Assembly: GCA_029204045.2 (NCBI GenBank)
Contig: CM055060.1
Location: 50,992,379 to 51,056,378, forward strand
Reading direction: 5' to 3'
From: Tillandsia leiboldiana
Lineage: Eukaryota; Streptophyta; Magnoliopsida; Poales; Bromeliaceae
Length of the DNA stretch: 64,000 bases
Positions 12,009 through 26,154 of this stretch are shown here, piece after piece. Numbering within the stretch: the stretch's first letter is position 1; every line of letters starts with the position of its first letter. The translations under genes and the position numbers were made by a program. The notes beneath the pieces were generated by a model that worked only from the letters and a program-made list of their open reading frames with translations, had not been told where the DNA came from and did not search any database.

Positions 12009-13054
12009 GTGTTACTGTCATATTGACTCAGATGGTAACGCTCGCCTCTATACGGCGCCAGAAATCGATCGGTATTCGCGTAACCGGAATCGACCAGATA
12101 ATATTTTCCTGTATATATATCAGAAGGGTATACAACTTGTAATAAATTAATTAAACCACTAATAATGAAGAGAGCAATAAAAAACTTACTCCATAAATTT
12201 TACCTTCTGGAACTGTAAAACCTCCACTTTCACATGCCCATCTGAGTACCCGCATATCAGCTGCAGAGCCTTCCCAACCGGTGCATACATAAAAAAACAT
12301 ATGATCAAAGGATACAGCTGCCATCATATTTTGCGATGTATACCCTTTGCGACAACGAAATCGTGGTTGTTTCTCCCTTTCTACCATAACCGGAATATGC
12401 GTACCATCCACCGCCTCAATTGCATTCTACATATGTTAATGTCACAACATAGTACATTACCAATGCAGCAATTAAAATTTACATATTTAGTGTTGAAAAA
12501 TTATTGTCTCTTACCTTGAACGGATGAAAATTCGGATTTCCACTTATTCTTGGATGCACTCCGCAATTACTTGGCGGCATAGTTAAATATTCATCTTTTA
12601 TTTGAATAATGGCCCGGAGTACATTGTTAAAATGACGACTTATCGTTTCCCCCGAATGTTGAAAGGTTTCAGCAAGCACCCTATTTGCAACACCGTGTCC
12701 TATACAAAATAGGAAAATTCCCAACTGTTCGTCAACAGTCAGATTCTGTGTACCTTTTAAAAGACCCTTCCCAACAAGGTCATCGCGGAGAGCAATGAAT
12801 GTAGTTGTCGTCATTCTAAATTGATTGTACCCCCGATTTGGATGGCCGTTCAAAATATCACAAATAAACTGATGGCCCGTAAACGGACGGGTACGACATG
12901 GTTGTCTGCTAATTGTACTTGTATCATCTATACATCCTCCGTCAATAAGCATAATTATGAGTTGCACCCAATAGTCATCATCATCATCCAATATATCGAA
13001 CAAATTGGCATGGAAATGCGAGGAAAATACATGTCGATAAATTGAATCATCCAT
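12009..13054 (-). pseudogene. Harbinger DDE transposase, exons 1-2 and 5' part of exon 3
   Basis: Exon 1 runs 13054 to 12515 (180 codons) and ends at a GTAAG donor. Exon 2 runs 12426 to 12204. Exon 3 begins at 12108 after a CAG acceptor and is cut at 12009 by the gypsy insertion, continuing at 436-80. The frame fits across both introns and across the insertion, giving 404 residues, a normal length for the family. Exon 2 starts NAIEAVDGTHIPV (first catalytic Asp, about residue 187). GSAADMRVL follows near 237, and exon 3 opens with KYYLVDSGYANTDRFLAPYR (Asp about 261, probably the second catalytic residue). The N-terminus has an acidic patch, ILDDDDDYW. The protein should cut and paste the element together with the ORF1 product. 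It is interrupted about 25 codons before the catalytic Glu. Confidence 0.88.
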
Positions 13055-13195
13055 TACAACTGCACGTTAATTTATGGCAGTGAGCAAATATTGATAGTAC
13101 GCATAAATGATATAATACTTATTTAAATTCATCTCAAACATTCATCTCGCCGATTACAGCAAGCAAATACAGAATAAAATAGTACATGAATTAAT

Positions 13196-13339
13196 TTAAA
13201 AGTTGAGATCATCGATGTATCCTTGGACAATGAGCATGAGTAGAACATCCTCCCAAAAATCATCATCATCATCTAATATACTCAACAACATTGCAACAAA
13301 GCGGGAGCAACATAAGGATTGATAAATTGAATCATCCAT
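13196..13339 (-). pseudogene. Diverged duplicate of the transposase N-terminus
   Basis: A 47-codon frame starts MDDSIY and contains LLSILDDDDDFWEDVLLML. This parallels MDDSIY...LFDILDDDDDYWVQLIIML at the start of exon 1 (13054 downward), with a similar distance between the shared blocks. It stops at a TAA without joining any later exon that I can identify. It could be a partial tandem duplication or an alternative first exon. Confidence 0.7.
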
Positions 13340-13626
13340 TATATCTGCAACGATATTGTACCAATTTAGGGAACAATCATACTAAGTAGACATCACTTAA
13401 CATGTATAGATGGCTTCAAACCAACATTTAAGAGGAAAATACAGTGCGGGATAATAAATTACAAATTGTTCTAGAAAATATCACAGGATTGGGTTTTAAA
13501 CTAGTAACAGTACGGGATAATAAATTACAAACAACTATACTAAAATGTACAGAAAGTTTAGATACTAATTATTACAAAGCTAGTTTTTAAAGTCCTGAAA
13601 TTACAAACAGATTATATAAATATCCA

Positions 13627-14823
13627 CTATGGACCAGGGAAAAATTGACGATACATCTGAATATCTTTTGCTATCTGCCGCTGTGCCCACTTGTAAGCAA
13701 GATTGTCATTCATTGACATGAAAATTTGACGATTTTGCGCATCCTTCAAAGCGTCGGCGGCAGCCAAGACCTGGTCATCATTGAGCCCCTGCATATTATA
13801 TAGGCGCTGCAAACAATCCCCGATGACCGGAATGGATTGTCGACCTTCTGCTTCCTTATTATACATCTGCCTCACCAGATCTAATTTTTCTTTGCCCAGC
13901 TCAAGCATGCCGGCGACGCATTCAGATATGCCCTCAGGTTTTTTCCGACGACCACCAGTTGACGGACGGTTGGTCCGTTGGCTAGGCTCGGGTACTGGGG
14001 AACGAGGCCTTTTGCCTGCCGAGCTGTACCCCGACCCACTAGTTGTCTTGTTTGGAATGTGAGGGCTGGGTGACCTTTCGGGTGGTGGACTAGGCATGAA
14101 TTCATTCATATATGGCCCAGAGGACCCTGCTTCAAATTGAAAAGGTATGTTTGTATCATCCTCACCAGGGGATGATGAGGAGGAGCTAACTATTGTTCTT
14201 GTGGGTGGCTGGAGTGAAGAAAAACCATATGCACCCGTTGCGGTAGTCTTCTCAGTTAGAAACTCCAGATCCTTATACAAAGGGAGTGGCCTATCCCTAC
14301 ATTTGGCATAAGCTGGATTGTCCTGGACGTAGGTTAATTATATTGGTAAGGCTAATAAATATGAAAAAAATGTAATGAAAGGTAAATTAACTATCCTTAC
14401 CAAGATGACGCCATCCCAGTCACAACTATCGCCTGCCGTGGGAATGTGGCGGATAAAATCCCATCCCCAACCACTCTTGTTGACCAAGGAATGGTACAAT
14501 GAAAAAGTGCGCTTCAACACCTTCAACCTATTCTTGACCTGCTCCTTTTTTAGGTTTAAACCATTTCGACTATTTATTTCCGCTACAATCCTAACCCACG
14601 CGAGGTGAGTGAATGATCCATTAACGTTGTTGCCGAGAGTATGTTCCTCCGTCAACAACGATAACAGACATGCATCCAAGGCCTCAGTCCAGTTTTGTGT
14701 TCGGGGCGATTGTTGGGCGCGAGAACGACTAGCACCCTCATTTGGAATTGTATTGTCTTGGATGTTGGCCATGTTTGAGCGGCTAGATTGACCGGCCTTG
14801 AACACTCTCTTAAAAGGACGCAT
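13627..14823 (-). CDS. Harbinger ORF1 protein with Myb/SANT-like DNA-binding domain
   Basis: Two exons fit one frame: 14823-14401 (ends TTG then GTAAG) and 14322-13627 (after CAG), 372 residues. Residues about 43-170 match the plant Myb/SANT-like domain (Myb_DNA-bind_3). They show NWTEALDACLLSLL, LAWVRIVAEIN, KEQVKNRLKVLKRTF, GWGWDF, CDWDGVIL, then, across the intron, DNPAYAKCRDRPLPLYKDLE. A Ser/Pro-rich linker with basic clusters (GKRPRSP, GGRRKKPEG) could be a nuclear localisation signal. The C-terminus is helical and probably serves protein contacts. In this superfamily the ORF1 protein binds the element ends and helps the transposase enter the nucleus. No disabling change is seen. It lies upstream of the transposase on the same strand. 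Confidence 0.85.
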
Positions 14824-15110
14824 CTGTACATAATGTATGTTCTACTTTATATATTTTGGCATAACACAATATATTTATAATATTTTTGGCAATACCCTAA
14901 ATTCAATAATATAATTGGCATTCAATTAGGAAGACATGTGATGCTTACCATATTACTAATTGCATAACAGGGGATGGCATGTCATACTTTTCATGGTAAA
15001 TAGAGAAGTACATAATATAGTATTATTTTCAAAAATGGCGGTTGAGGCATAAAAGTAAAGATAAATGTTGGCAAAATGTTTTTCATTTACACAAAATTGG
15101 AATAGGGGGT
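14824..15110. other. AT-rich non-coding stretch upstream of ORF1
   Basis: Probably the promoter side of the ORF1 gene (transcribed leftward). A TATATATTTTG-type stretch near 14850 on the plus strand is too AT-rich to single out a TATA box. No gene seen. Confidence 0.4.
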
Positions 15111-15422
15111 TTATTATGTACAAGGGCTCATGTGGTTTCCAATATGTATGGGGTTGCAGTGGATTCTAAATCCATGCCATCCATCAAACGCATATGGCAA
15201 CCGTCATCATCGCCTTATTATGTACACGGGCTCAATTGGTTTCCAACAAGCATGGGGTTGCAGTGGATTATACATCCATGCCATCCAGCAAATGCCTATG
15301 GTAATCGTCATCATCGCCTTATTATGTAGACGGGCTCAATTGGTTTCCAACAAGCATGGGGTTGCAGTGGATTATACATCCATGCCATCCAGCAAATGCC
15401 TATGGTAACCCTCATCATCGCC
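15111..15422. repeat. Tandem repeat, three copies of 104 bp
   Basis: Units start at 15111, 15215 and 15319, each beginning TTATTATGTA and containing GCATGGGGTTGCAGTGGATT (GTATGGGG in the first) and ending TCATCATCGCC. Copies 2 and 3 are nearly identical; copy 1 is more diverged. Confidence 0.85.
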
Positions 15423-15916
15423 AACATATATATTTTCATCACTATACTTAACCGATGAAACATACATATTCCGTAGCCATCAGAACATATTTTTGTAATG
15501 ACATAGCATAGTCATTTATCATGAAAGGCTATGGCAGCATTATATCAACTAATATCTGAACTGGAAGAAAACGAAAGGGTTGCACCTTCGATGGCAGAAA
15601 GAGGAGTAACACGGCAAGATGAGATGCGCCGGGGAGGAGAGAGCAGCCTGATTACAGGGAGCAGAGACCAAGCTCGGTACAGAGAGCAGAGCTCAACCGA
15701 GGGCAACCTCTGAACAGGGAGCAGAGAGGTAGCTCGGTAGAGGGGACAGAGAGCAACCATAGGGGAAACCGCGGTACAGGGAGGGAGCAGAGATGATGCT
15801 CGGGCCAAGCACAGTAGAGTGATCAGAGATCAACACCAGCCAAGGCAAAAACAATACAGAGATGGGGCAACCACCGAAAAAATAACCCCCAAGGATCAAA
15901 TCGGTCAAGGTCCGGC
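15423..15916. other. Non-coding interior of the Harbinger element with degenerate GGGAGCAGAG motifs
   Basis: From about 15600 to 15820, short degenerate repeats of GGGAGCAGAGA and GCTCGGTA lead into the minisatellite. Open frames here are repeat artefacts. Confidence 0.5.
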
Positions 15917-16710
15917 GACGACGAGGGGGAGCTCACAGAGATCGGGAGCGGGGAGCTCACAGAGATGGGGAGCGGGGAGCACACAGAGATCGGGACCACA
16001 CAGAGATCGGGAGCGGGGAGCACATACAGATCGGGAGCACACACACAGATCGGGAGCGGGGACCACCAAGATCTCACCAAGCACACAGAGATCGGGAGCG
16101 GGGAGCTCACAGAGATGGGGAGCGTGGAGCACACAGAGATCGGGACCACACAGAGATCGGGAGCGGGGAGCACACACAGATCGGGAGCACACACACAGAT
16201 CGGGAGCGGGGAGCACCAAGATCTCACCAAGCACACAGAGATCGGGAGCGGGGAGCTCACAGAGATGGGGAGCGGGGAGCACACAGAGATCGGGACCACA
16301 CACAGATCGGGAGCGGGGAGCACACACAGATCGGGAGCACACACACAGATCGGGAGCGGGGAGCACCAAGATCTCACCAAGCACACACTGATCGGGAGTG
16401 GGGAGCACACAGAGATCGGGAGGGGGGAGCACACAGCGATCGAGAGCACACAGAGATCGGGAGCGGGGATCGCCTTGATCTCACCAACCACACACAGATC
16501 GGGAGCGGGGAGCACACAGAGATCGGGAGCACAACGAGATCGGGAGCGGGGAGCACCAAGATCTCACCAAACACACACAGATCGGGAGCGGGTATGAACA
16601 CAGAGATCGGGAGCGGGGATCTCACAGAGATCGGGACAACGGAGCTAGATCGGGATCGGGAGCGCACAGAGATCGGGAGCGCACAACACAGATCGGGAGC
16701 GGGGAGCTCA
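15917..16710. repeat. GATCGGGAGC minisatellite with a 150-bp higher-order unit
   Basis: Short units such as CACACAGAGATCGGGAGC alternate with GGGGAGCTCACAGAGATGGGG and CACCAAGATCTCACCAA. A 150-bp order is clear: GCACACAGAG occurs at 16081 and 16231, with a variant GCACACACTG at 16381, each following ATCTCACCAA. The right part is degenerate. Frames open on both strands over hundreds of bases only because of the repeat. Confidence 0.85.
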
Positions 16711-16813
16711 CAGAGCGTGGAGAGAAGGAGATGGAGGCGATGAAGGAGAAGAACCGGAGAGGAGGGCACCTCGGGGCGAGTGTAAGCAAGAATGGAAGAG
16801 AGAGGGAGGAGAG

Positions 16814-16977
16814 AGAGGGGTTTATACCAGGGGGGGTTTAAACCAACGGGGATATCCCCACCCCATAATGAGGGATATCCCCGTTTGGGAGGATATCCCC
16901 AAACGGGGATATCCCAAATTCGTTTGGGTATAAAGGGGGGATATCCCCCCTTTATACCACATCCAAACACAGCCTTA
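16814..16977. repeat. Right terminal region of the Harbinger element: GATATC palindromes, terminal repeat and TTA target
   Basis: Several palindromes centred on GATATC occur (GGGGATATCCCC-like, about 16849-16910). A perfect 32-bp palindrome spans 16927-16958, with arms of 16 bases starting GGTATAAAGGGGGG. The element ends with ...CATCCAAACACAGCC at 16974, followed by TTA. Subterminal repeats of this kind often bind transposase or ORF1 proteins. Confidence 0.75.
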
Positions 16978-17150
16978 AGTATGTAAATAATATTAGATGT
17001 ATTTTTTTAAAAGCCATATTCTTTCTAAAATATAATTTTGTATTTGACTTTTTACATTATGAATGTAATTAAATTTTTATTTTTATTCATATTGTGTATA
17101 TGTCTATAAATTATCTAAAAAATTAATAAGATGATGATACGTATTCTTAA
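16978..17150. other. AT-rich flank, nothing recognised
   Basis: DNA next to the Harbinger insertion; no gene or repeat signal recognised. Confidence 0.4.
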
Positions 17151-18900
17151 GAGTTGAGAATTTGATATATGCATCATTAGTGATTAATTCCTAATTGCTC
17201 TCGATCGATAGATCATCACGGAAATAGTGATTGATCCGGTGAGATTGGTGCGCGGCTCTCTTTCTTTTTAGGGTAGACGAGTCTCGAGTCAACAGTGTGA
17301 GGATACTGGAGCGAATGCGTAGGTAATTGTTGGAGAACTAGGGTACCGAGAGTGACCATTACAAAAAGTCACTTGGATGTCTACTCACTCGTTAGTGACT
17401 TACTCGATGTTACAGTAGTGTGACTGATCTTTTGATTTGTGGTGCCTCGACTATTCACAATGGGATTACTGTATTTTGACTGTACATACACTTGGTCCCT
17501 AGCCATTCGAGTCTTTGTGGTGCATGTTGGCTGTAGTATGTTTGTTGTAGGAATAGAGTGTACACCTATATGGAATCTATCGCTCTTAGTAGATAAGGGA
17601 GTTAGTCCTACGTGATTTATGAGACCAAGTTTAGAAGACATTGACCAAGACATAATAAATAACGGAAATGGTTTTTGATATTAGAAACTCAAGTCGAATA
17701 AATTTGATGTATGACAGACGGTAGGGTTTGACAAGCAATTTTATGACTTCCGTCTAGTCGGGACTCCTAATAGAAGGGTTGTATCATACGTTAATTGCAC
17801 CTAGAGGTTCAATGTTCTATTATACTAGAATGTCACTACACGCTGCTATGTGTCACTGGTGGATTGTGGGATTCACGAGAATTATCTAGATGATCGATAA
17901 TTCTTATTAGGCTGAGTTGGAATTGTTCTGATTCACTGAAAAGAGTTTTAGTAATATTGTTGATGGTGACCACAATATATCTAGTTGGTTATTTTATTTA
18001 TGGGTTAAAAATAGGCCCAACTTCCTGCTCCGTAAAAATAAGCCCAGAAGAGAGTTGGGTGAGCCCAATAAGCTGAGTGGGGCTGCGGTTCACAATAGAT
18101 CTAACGGCAAGAGGCCCAACAATAGATCTAACGTTCAGATGGGTTGAGTCCGGTCGAGACCAGTGGGCGCTGTGTCTGTACGCTTTAAGTGAATTGGTTG
18201 CATATTTCTAACAGCTTGAGCTTTTGGGATTAATGGTTAGTGCCAACGATTTGACATATCTCACTACCAGATAAAATAAAATATATGTGATCACACACAT
18301 AAGAGGTTGTCACTGATCGGATAACTGGATCACGATTTTTGAATCACTTGAGAACTTAATTATCAATATGTTGATAATTGGACTAATTTATAATTTATTA
18401 CAATTAGAGATATTAAAATGCAAATGTTCTAAGAAAGAACTTACTAATAGTTAGTGAGTTATGAGAGGACTTAGTGTAAATATTATTTTATTGATTTGAT
18501 TTGATTACAATTTAATCGATTGAACAGATTATGAATAAGATAAATTTAAATCTAATTTTATATTTATCTTAATAATTAGCTAAATGATTATAAAAGAGAT
18601 TATATATATGCCTCTCTATATGAATGAAAATAAAAGAAAAGAAAAAGGAAAAGAAAACTCTAATCGTCATCTCTTTTCTTCTCTTTCTCTTTCCTAAATA
18701 TCCATATTCAAATAAAAATATTCTCATTTCACAATCAGTGTAGATCTCCTCGCGTAAAGATAAAGATTATATATTTTTTTTTCATATAATCTTAAGTAAA
18801 TGAGAAATTCTATTTTGTTTGATTTTTGAGATCGAATCTCAATTTTTTTTTTTTTTTTTCTCGCTGTGTTTAATTTTTCGCAAAATTCTAATAAATAAAC
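17150..18900 (+). repeat. Possible old LTR relic (low confidence)
   Basis: The segment is non-coding. It has moderately balanced base composition for its first kilobase, then an AT-rich part with a TATA-like TTATATATATG near 18600, followed by a pyrimidine-rich leader-like stretch (about 18655-18720). This order resembles a copia-type LTR, but I could not find matching TG...CA ends or a target site duplication. Frames such as 17381-17653 look accidental. Confidence 0.35.
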
Positions 18901-20695
18901 AATAATGTAAAGAACCTGAATAATCCATAAGATGGATTATGCATAAAATGTTTTCTAGTTAACAATATCTCTTTGTGCTGGATTATACTGGTAAATTAAG
19001 TTGTTTACTTCCGCATTGTTTATGGAATGGGAATTTGAATTGACGATATAGTTAAATTTGAACTAAATTTTTTAGGTTTTGAGTTTTGTAATTTCACAGT
19101 ATTATTTGCCTAGTATTATCAATGTAGATTTTTGTTGGATTATCCAAAATCATATTTCGAATCGATATCTCCGTAAAAATGTCAAAAATTTGAGATTTCT
19201 GAATATTGGGTACCGAAATTTGAAGTTTGTGTATCGGTAATATAGAGTATTTCAGAAATTTCTCAAAATTCGAAGTTGTGAAAAACTATTTTTTGTATGG
19301 GGTACCGATACGTGAATCTGGGTACCGATACGTGACCCTATTTTTGTATTGTGTAGCGATACTCAATTTTGAGTACCGATACTCAACTCCGCGACGGGTT
19401 GAATATATTGAATTTGACGCTAATCTTATCCAATCTTATTCCTAAAGATTAAGAATGATCCAGGAACATATTAAAAAAGATTCTTAAGAGGATATCGCTG
19501 ACTAAAAGTGAATCGGAGATTCGGATTGAGATCGTTTTCTATTAAAATTAGATTTTTTAAAATTATATTAACTATTGTGATTCATCTTTTAGATTTTAGA
19601 GTTTCATTAGAAAAAATCCTAATTAAGAGAAAAACGTGGAGCGATTCTAAAAGAGAGTTTTTATAGTCCAATTTTACTCCTTATACTTTTGTGTTGTGGA
19701 TTAATCGAAGAACACATTGAGATGGTCATACCTGTGGACGTATATAAGTCGACACATTGTTGGCCGAACCGCGTAAATCTTATGTCTTTATGTTTTCTTA
19801 TTTATTTTATTTGCTTTTTGCTGCGCTCGTGTACTGTGTGGATTGAGATGTGCTCGATAATTCCACGGCCGGTTCCCCCTTCAATCTTAACATTCATAAT
19901 TTTTAATGGCTAGCATAAAGTAAATTTTAAAATTCATAATAATTAAGCAAATGATATCGTAAAAACATAAGAAGTCAGAAACTAACAAATTCGAATAGTC
20001 TAAATAAAATTTAACGGTATCAACTACCAATCGATCACTAATTGCGCTTCAATATATAGTAAATATATAAAATGATCAAAGCAATTTATTTTTAAGAGTT
20101 TAGGAACTACTAATTATTTTTCAAAACAGACTGAATAAAAAAAAAAATTTGAAAAAGAAAATATATTACCTATTTTTTACCACTCACCGTTTTTTTTTTT
20201 GTTTTGACACCCCAAACTTCGTTGAGATTATAATGTGGTACTGAAAAGTTTGAAAACTAAATTAAAAATCTGCAAAGTTTGGAGACTAGCGGTGCAATTT
20301 ATTATTTATTTATTTATTTTTTTTGCTTTGTATTTTAATTACTCTTATAAGAAAAAGAGTAAATAATTGGCCCACGTATAAATTTTATAATTTTTTACAT
20401 ACGATGACACCACATTTTTTTTATTAGTTCTTTCTAGCTATTATAATAATCATTTTATTTATAAATTAAACTTCTATTCTCGTAAATTATAGCTACTGCA
20501 TAATTAAACTGCTTCACAACTCTACGTAAGTAAGTATTATAAAAATTATAATAGTTGACTTTTTGAAAAAAACATTTAAAAAATTTATAATTTGTTAAAT
20601 AATTTTATTTCCTCCAACTTAGTGCTAGAATAGAAAAATAATTTGAAAACGGTACATCATTTATTGTTTTTAATAAAATTTAAAAAACCATAAAA

Positions 20696-20735
<40 letters not shown>

Positions 20736-21807
20736 TTTTGTTAATAAAAAAGGATAAAAGATTTACTGTTTTTTTAATTCATATAATACTAGCACTTAAA
20801 TATAATTTTCTGAAGAAGAATGATCGATTGGTGGTTCTTTAAATACAATGAATAATTAACTGTCTTTTTTATTTTTATTAATATGATACTTAAGTCTACG
20901 AAAAAAAATAAATTTGCCAAAAAAATTGTAAAAAAAATTAATTGAGCAATAAAAGGATTTTAAAATATATCTTAAAAAAAAGTTCTTGTCGTTGTGTGCA
21001 TGTAAAATTGTGCGCCATGCACGCGCATGTACATTTGTGTGCGTGTAAAATTAAAGGAACGCAAGGGCGTGGAAAAAAGATTTTTAATTAAACAATTAAT
21101 ATTCAGCTACCAAATTAATATAGTAGATTGGTCAACCCTGCAATTTTGAGACCTCACTCCATCTAAAACCTACCCTTTGACCAGAAACAAACCCTAATTA
21201 AATTTGTATTTAATTAATTTAAATTTAATATATATTAAATTGACTTGAATTTATCCATCAGAATCACATTATTCCACACCAGTATCTTGAGTGATCTTTT
21301 ATGTTGGACCTGATGATCAACATCATAAGATTGGTCAACAAAAAAGAAAAAACTGGATCGGCCATAAACAATATATTGTAGAGGCGTTTTAATGTTTGGT
21401 ATCATATAATCTATACGATTAGTAGTTCTATATATGTCGTGGATCAATTTAAAATGTCAACTTAATTGCTAGTTTGATTCGCAGAGAATTGTTGATCTCA
21501 TTAGTGGTATTTGAGGATACCCTTCACGATACGTACCAATATAATTAATAAATATATAAAAATTGATCCTAAATCGATCTTTTGTGAGATTGAGAGGATC
21601 AAAAGAAAATTAATGCTGGGATCTAGGGATCTATTGAGATCTAATGACATTGTCACTGGACTATATTAAATTTGTCTTTTTGTCAATTCAGGTCAAGAAT
21701 CAAAATGGTTTTCTCGTATGCACGGATATGGATATGATCTTGTGGGATCATGAATGGATTTAGTTCTCTTTTTATAAGCTATTTCAAACTCAAGTGTGGA
21801 GACCAAA

Positions 21808-21810
<3 letters not shown>
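18901..21810. other. AT-rich intergenic DNA without recognised genes
   Basis: Long A and T runs and short accidental frames only. It includes an (ATT)n microsatellite of about 40 bases at 20698-20738. No protein motif was recognised on either strand. Confidence 0.6.
20698..20738. repeat. (ATT)n microsatellite
   Basis: About 13 uninterrupted trinucleotide units. Confidence 0.9.
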
Positions 21811-22397
<587 letters not shown>

Positions 22398-22433
22398 ACT
22401 TTCTCTCTCTTTCTTTCTCTCTCTCTCTCTCTC

Positions 22434-22512
<79 letters not shown>

Positions 22513-22550
22513 GGTTATTATACTATCGTGCACCTGTGTGTATGTAAACT

Positions 22551-22592
<42 letters not shown>

Positions 22593-22634
22593 GGTTATTA
22601 TACTATCGTGCACCTGTGTGTATGTAAACTAGGT
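22398..22634. repeat. (CT)n/(TA)n tract with a duplicated non-TA segment
   Basis: (CT)n 22400-22433, then (TA)n 22440-22508. A segment of about 50 bp starting AAACTAGGTTATTATACTAT occurs at 22507 and again at 22586, separated by more (TA)n. This suggests slippage or unequal exchange. Confidence 0.75.
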
Positions 22635-22734
22635 ATTATACTATCGATAGTACGAAATTATTGGAGCTATTAGATTTTTAGCTCTTGAATTAAATAATAT
22701 ATGGCTAGAACTGGTTAGGACTCCAGCGTGGAGA

Positions 22735-22811
<77 letters not shown>
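22635..22811. repeat. Truncated MITE family A copy and (TA)n
   Basis: A one-sided family A copy with TACTATCGATAGTACG and AAATTATTGGAGC breaks off near 22735, where (TA)n (22739-22811) begins. Confidence 0.6.
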
Positions 22812-23140
<329 letters not shown>

Positions 23141-23154
23141 AAGGCTATTATGGT

Positions 23155-23395
23155 ACCGTGTGTGTGTGTGAACTAGGCTACTATACTATCGATAGCACGA
23201 AGTTATTGGTGCTATTAGATTTTCAATTTTTGGATTAAGAAATGTGAGGTTAGGATGATAATGGTCAGTTAGGGTTTGGTAGGTGGTTGGTAAAATAGTA
23301 TGATTTAAGGGATGAAAATGAGCAAAGAGATAGATCTAACGGTGGAAAACTTGGTAATACCAAATATTTGGTGCTATTAATAGCATAGTAGCCAG

Positions 23396-23484
<89 letters not shown>
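23155..23484. repeat. MITE family A copy, then (CT)n(TA)n
   Basis: Family A from GCTACTATACTATCGATAGC (about 23168) to TGCTATTAATAGCATAGTAG (about 23390). Each end contains its own small hairpin around a (T/C)ATTGGTGCTA core. (CT)n 23397-23438 and (TA)n 23439-23484 follow. Confidence 0.75.
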
Positions 23485-23486
<2 letters not shown>

Positions 23487-23656
23487 AAAATGCTATGTGT
23501 ACACCCCTTTCGAGGTGTACATCATACACCCCACCCATCTAAGGGTGGGGGTGTGATGATGGGTCACTTGATGTGACCCGTAAAAAATATCGTCACCATT
23601 AAAATGGTGGAGGTGTATGATGTACACCCCTTCGGGGTGTACATGTAGCATTGCTC
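23485..23656. repeat. Small hairpin MITE (family E) between (TA)n tracts
   Basis: About 170 bp. The left end AAATGCTATGTGTACACCCC pairs with the right end GGGGTGTACATGTAGCATTG, and inner blocks ACACCTCC/GGTGGGG and GGGTCACTTGATGTGACCC also fold. It lies directly between two (TA)n tracts, so the target was probably TA. Confidence 0.75.
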
Positions 23657-24206
23657 TATATATATATATATATATATAGCAGGGTAGCTATTCTATTAGG
23701 AGCACGGAGGCCTACGTGCTCCAAAGTCGTTTTTTATTATGAAACTTTCAAATTGACGATCAATTCCATTAGACTAGGACTAACATATTTGAAATATATA
23801 GAAAATATTTTTTGTAATTTTTTGTTATCATTACCTGGTAATCGAAATAGTTCAAAATCAATAGTTTTTAACGGTTGATGTGTGCTGTTTACATATTTAA
23901 CGGTATAGAAATATTTAAATCAGATAAAATTTTGATAGAAAATTTTTTATACTATTTACAACAAGATCAATATTTTTGATCGAAAAATTTAGTGCAATAT
24001 CATAACTTCGTATAAAACTTTTATTTTAAGTCATCAATTTTTAGTTCTTTCAATCACTAAGTAAACGACAATGAAAAGCCATAAAATTTATTTTCTAGAT
24101 ATTTCAAATATAGTAGATTAAATCTAACGGAGCCAATCGTCGATTCAGAAGTTCCATCATCGAAAATGACTTAGGAGCACGGAGACCTCCGTGCATGCTC
24201 GATGCA
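23657..24206. repeat. MITE family D copy next to (TA)n
   Basis: About 530 bp. The left end has TTAGGAGCACGGAGGCC and the right end TTAGGAGCACGGAGACCTCC, each partly self-complementary. Subterminal CAAATTGACGATCAATTCC matches in reverse CCAATCGTCGATTCAGAAG. The interior is AT-rich and non-coding. A relative lies at 55886-56435. Confidence 0.65.
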
Positions 24207-24564
24207 AATTTAATTGACTCCAATGTATCGTAATACTTGATTTACAAATTATATTAAATCTGAATACTTGATTTTTTGATATATCGTCATACTTGATTTG
24301 TAAATTATATTAAATTTTAATACTTAATTTTTTGACATAATTTTTTGTAAATCCTTAGATCATTATTGTTTTAATACTAAAAACAACTATACACTTTTCT
24401 TTATTTTTCTAAAAAAATATTAAAAACTCAAAAAGCTAATGAACAAAAAATTATTTATATATAATTTTTTTATTAATATTTTTTAAAGATTAATATATTT
24501 TGTATAATGTACGTATTTTTGGCCCCCATAAAATTAAAATTCTGATTTCGTCCCTGGAGAGAGA
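24207..24564. other. AT-rich stretch, no gene
   Basis: Only accidental short frames, and a repeated ATACTTGATTT motif around 24230-24330. Confidence 0.5.

Positions 24565-26154
<1,590 letters not shown>

Larger units (their letters stand above)
1..16974 (-). mobile_element. PIF/Harbinger DNA transposon, left end outside the window
   Basis: The element holds the two genes typical of plant PIF/Harbinger (Pong-like) transposons, a DDE transposase and a Myb/SANT-like ORF1 protein, both on the minus strand. The right terminus reads, inward on the minus strand, GGCTGTGTTTGGATG, which resembles Harbinger terminal repeats. It is followed outside by TTA (16975-16977), the usual 3-bp target of this superfamily. 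The left terminus should lie just before base 1, because only 79 bases follow the transposase stop codon. A gypsy retrotransposon (437-12008) sits inside it; without that insertion the part seen here is about 5.4 kb. The right terminal repeat could not be compared with the left one. Confidence 0.85.

Noticed and set aside
12301..13045. Plus-strand frames opposite the transposase
   Set aside because: Shadows of the spliced minus-strand transposase, whose motifs and splice sites are convincing.
15917..16710. Regularly spaced repeats suggesting a CRISPR array
   Set aside because: The units are contiguous and variable without unique spacers, and this is plant DNA.
15819..16970. Long open frames on both strands with repeated RSGAGSTQ or LCVLPAPD
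   Set aside because: They come from the GATCGGGAGC minisatellite, whose unit lacks stops in several frames.
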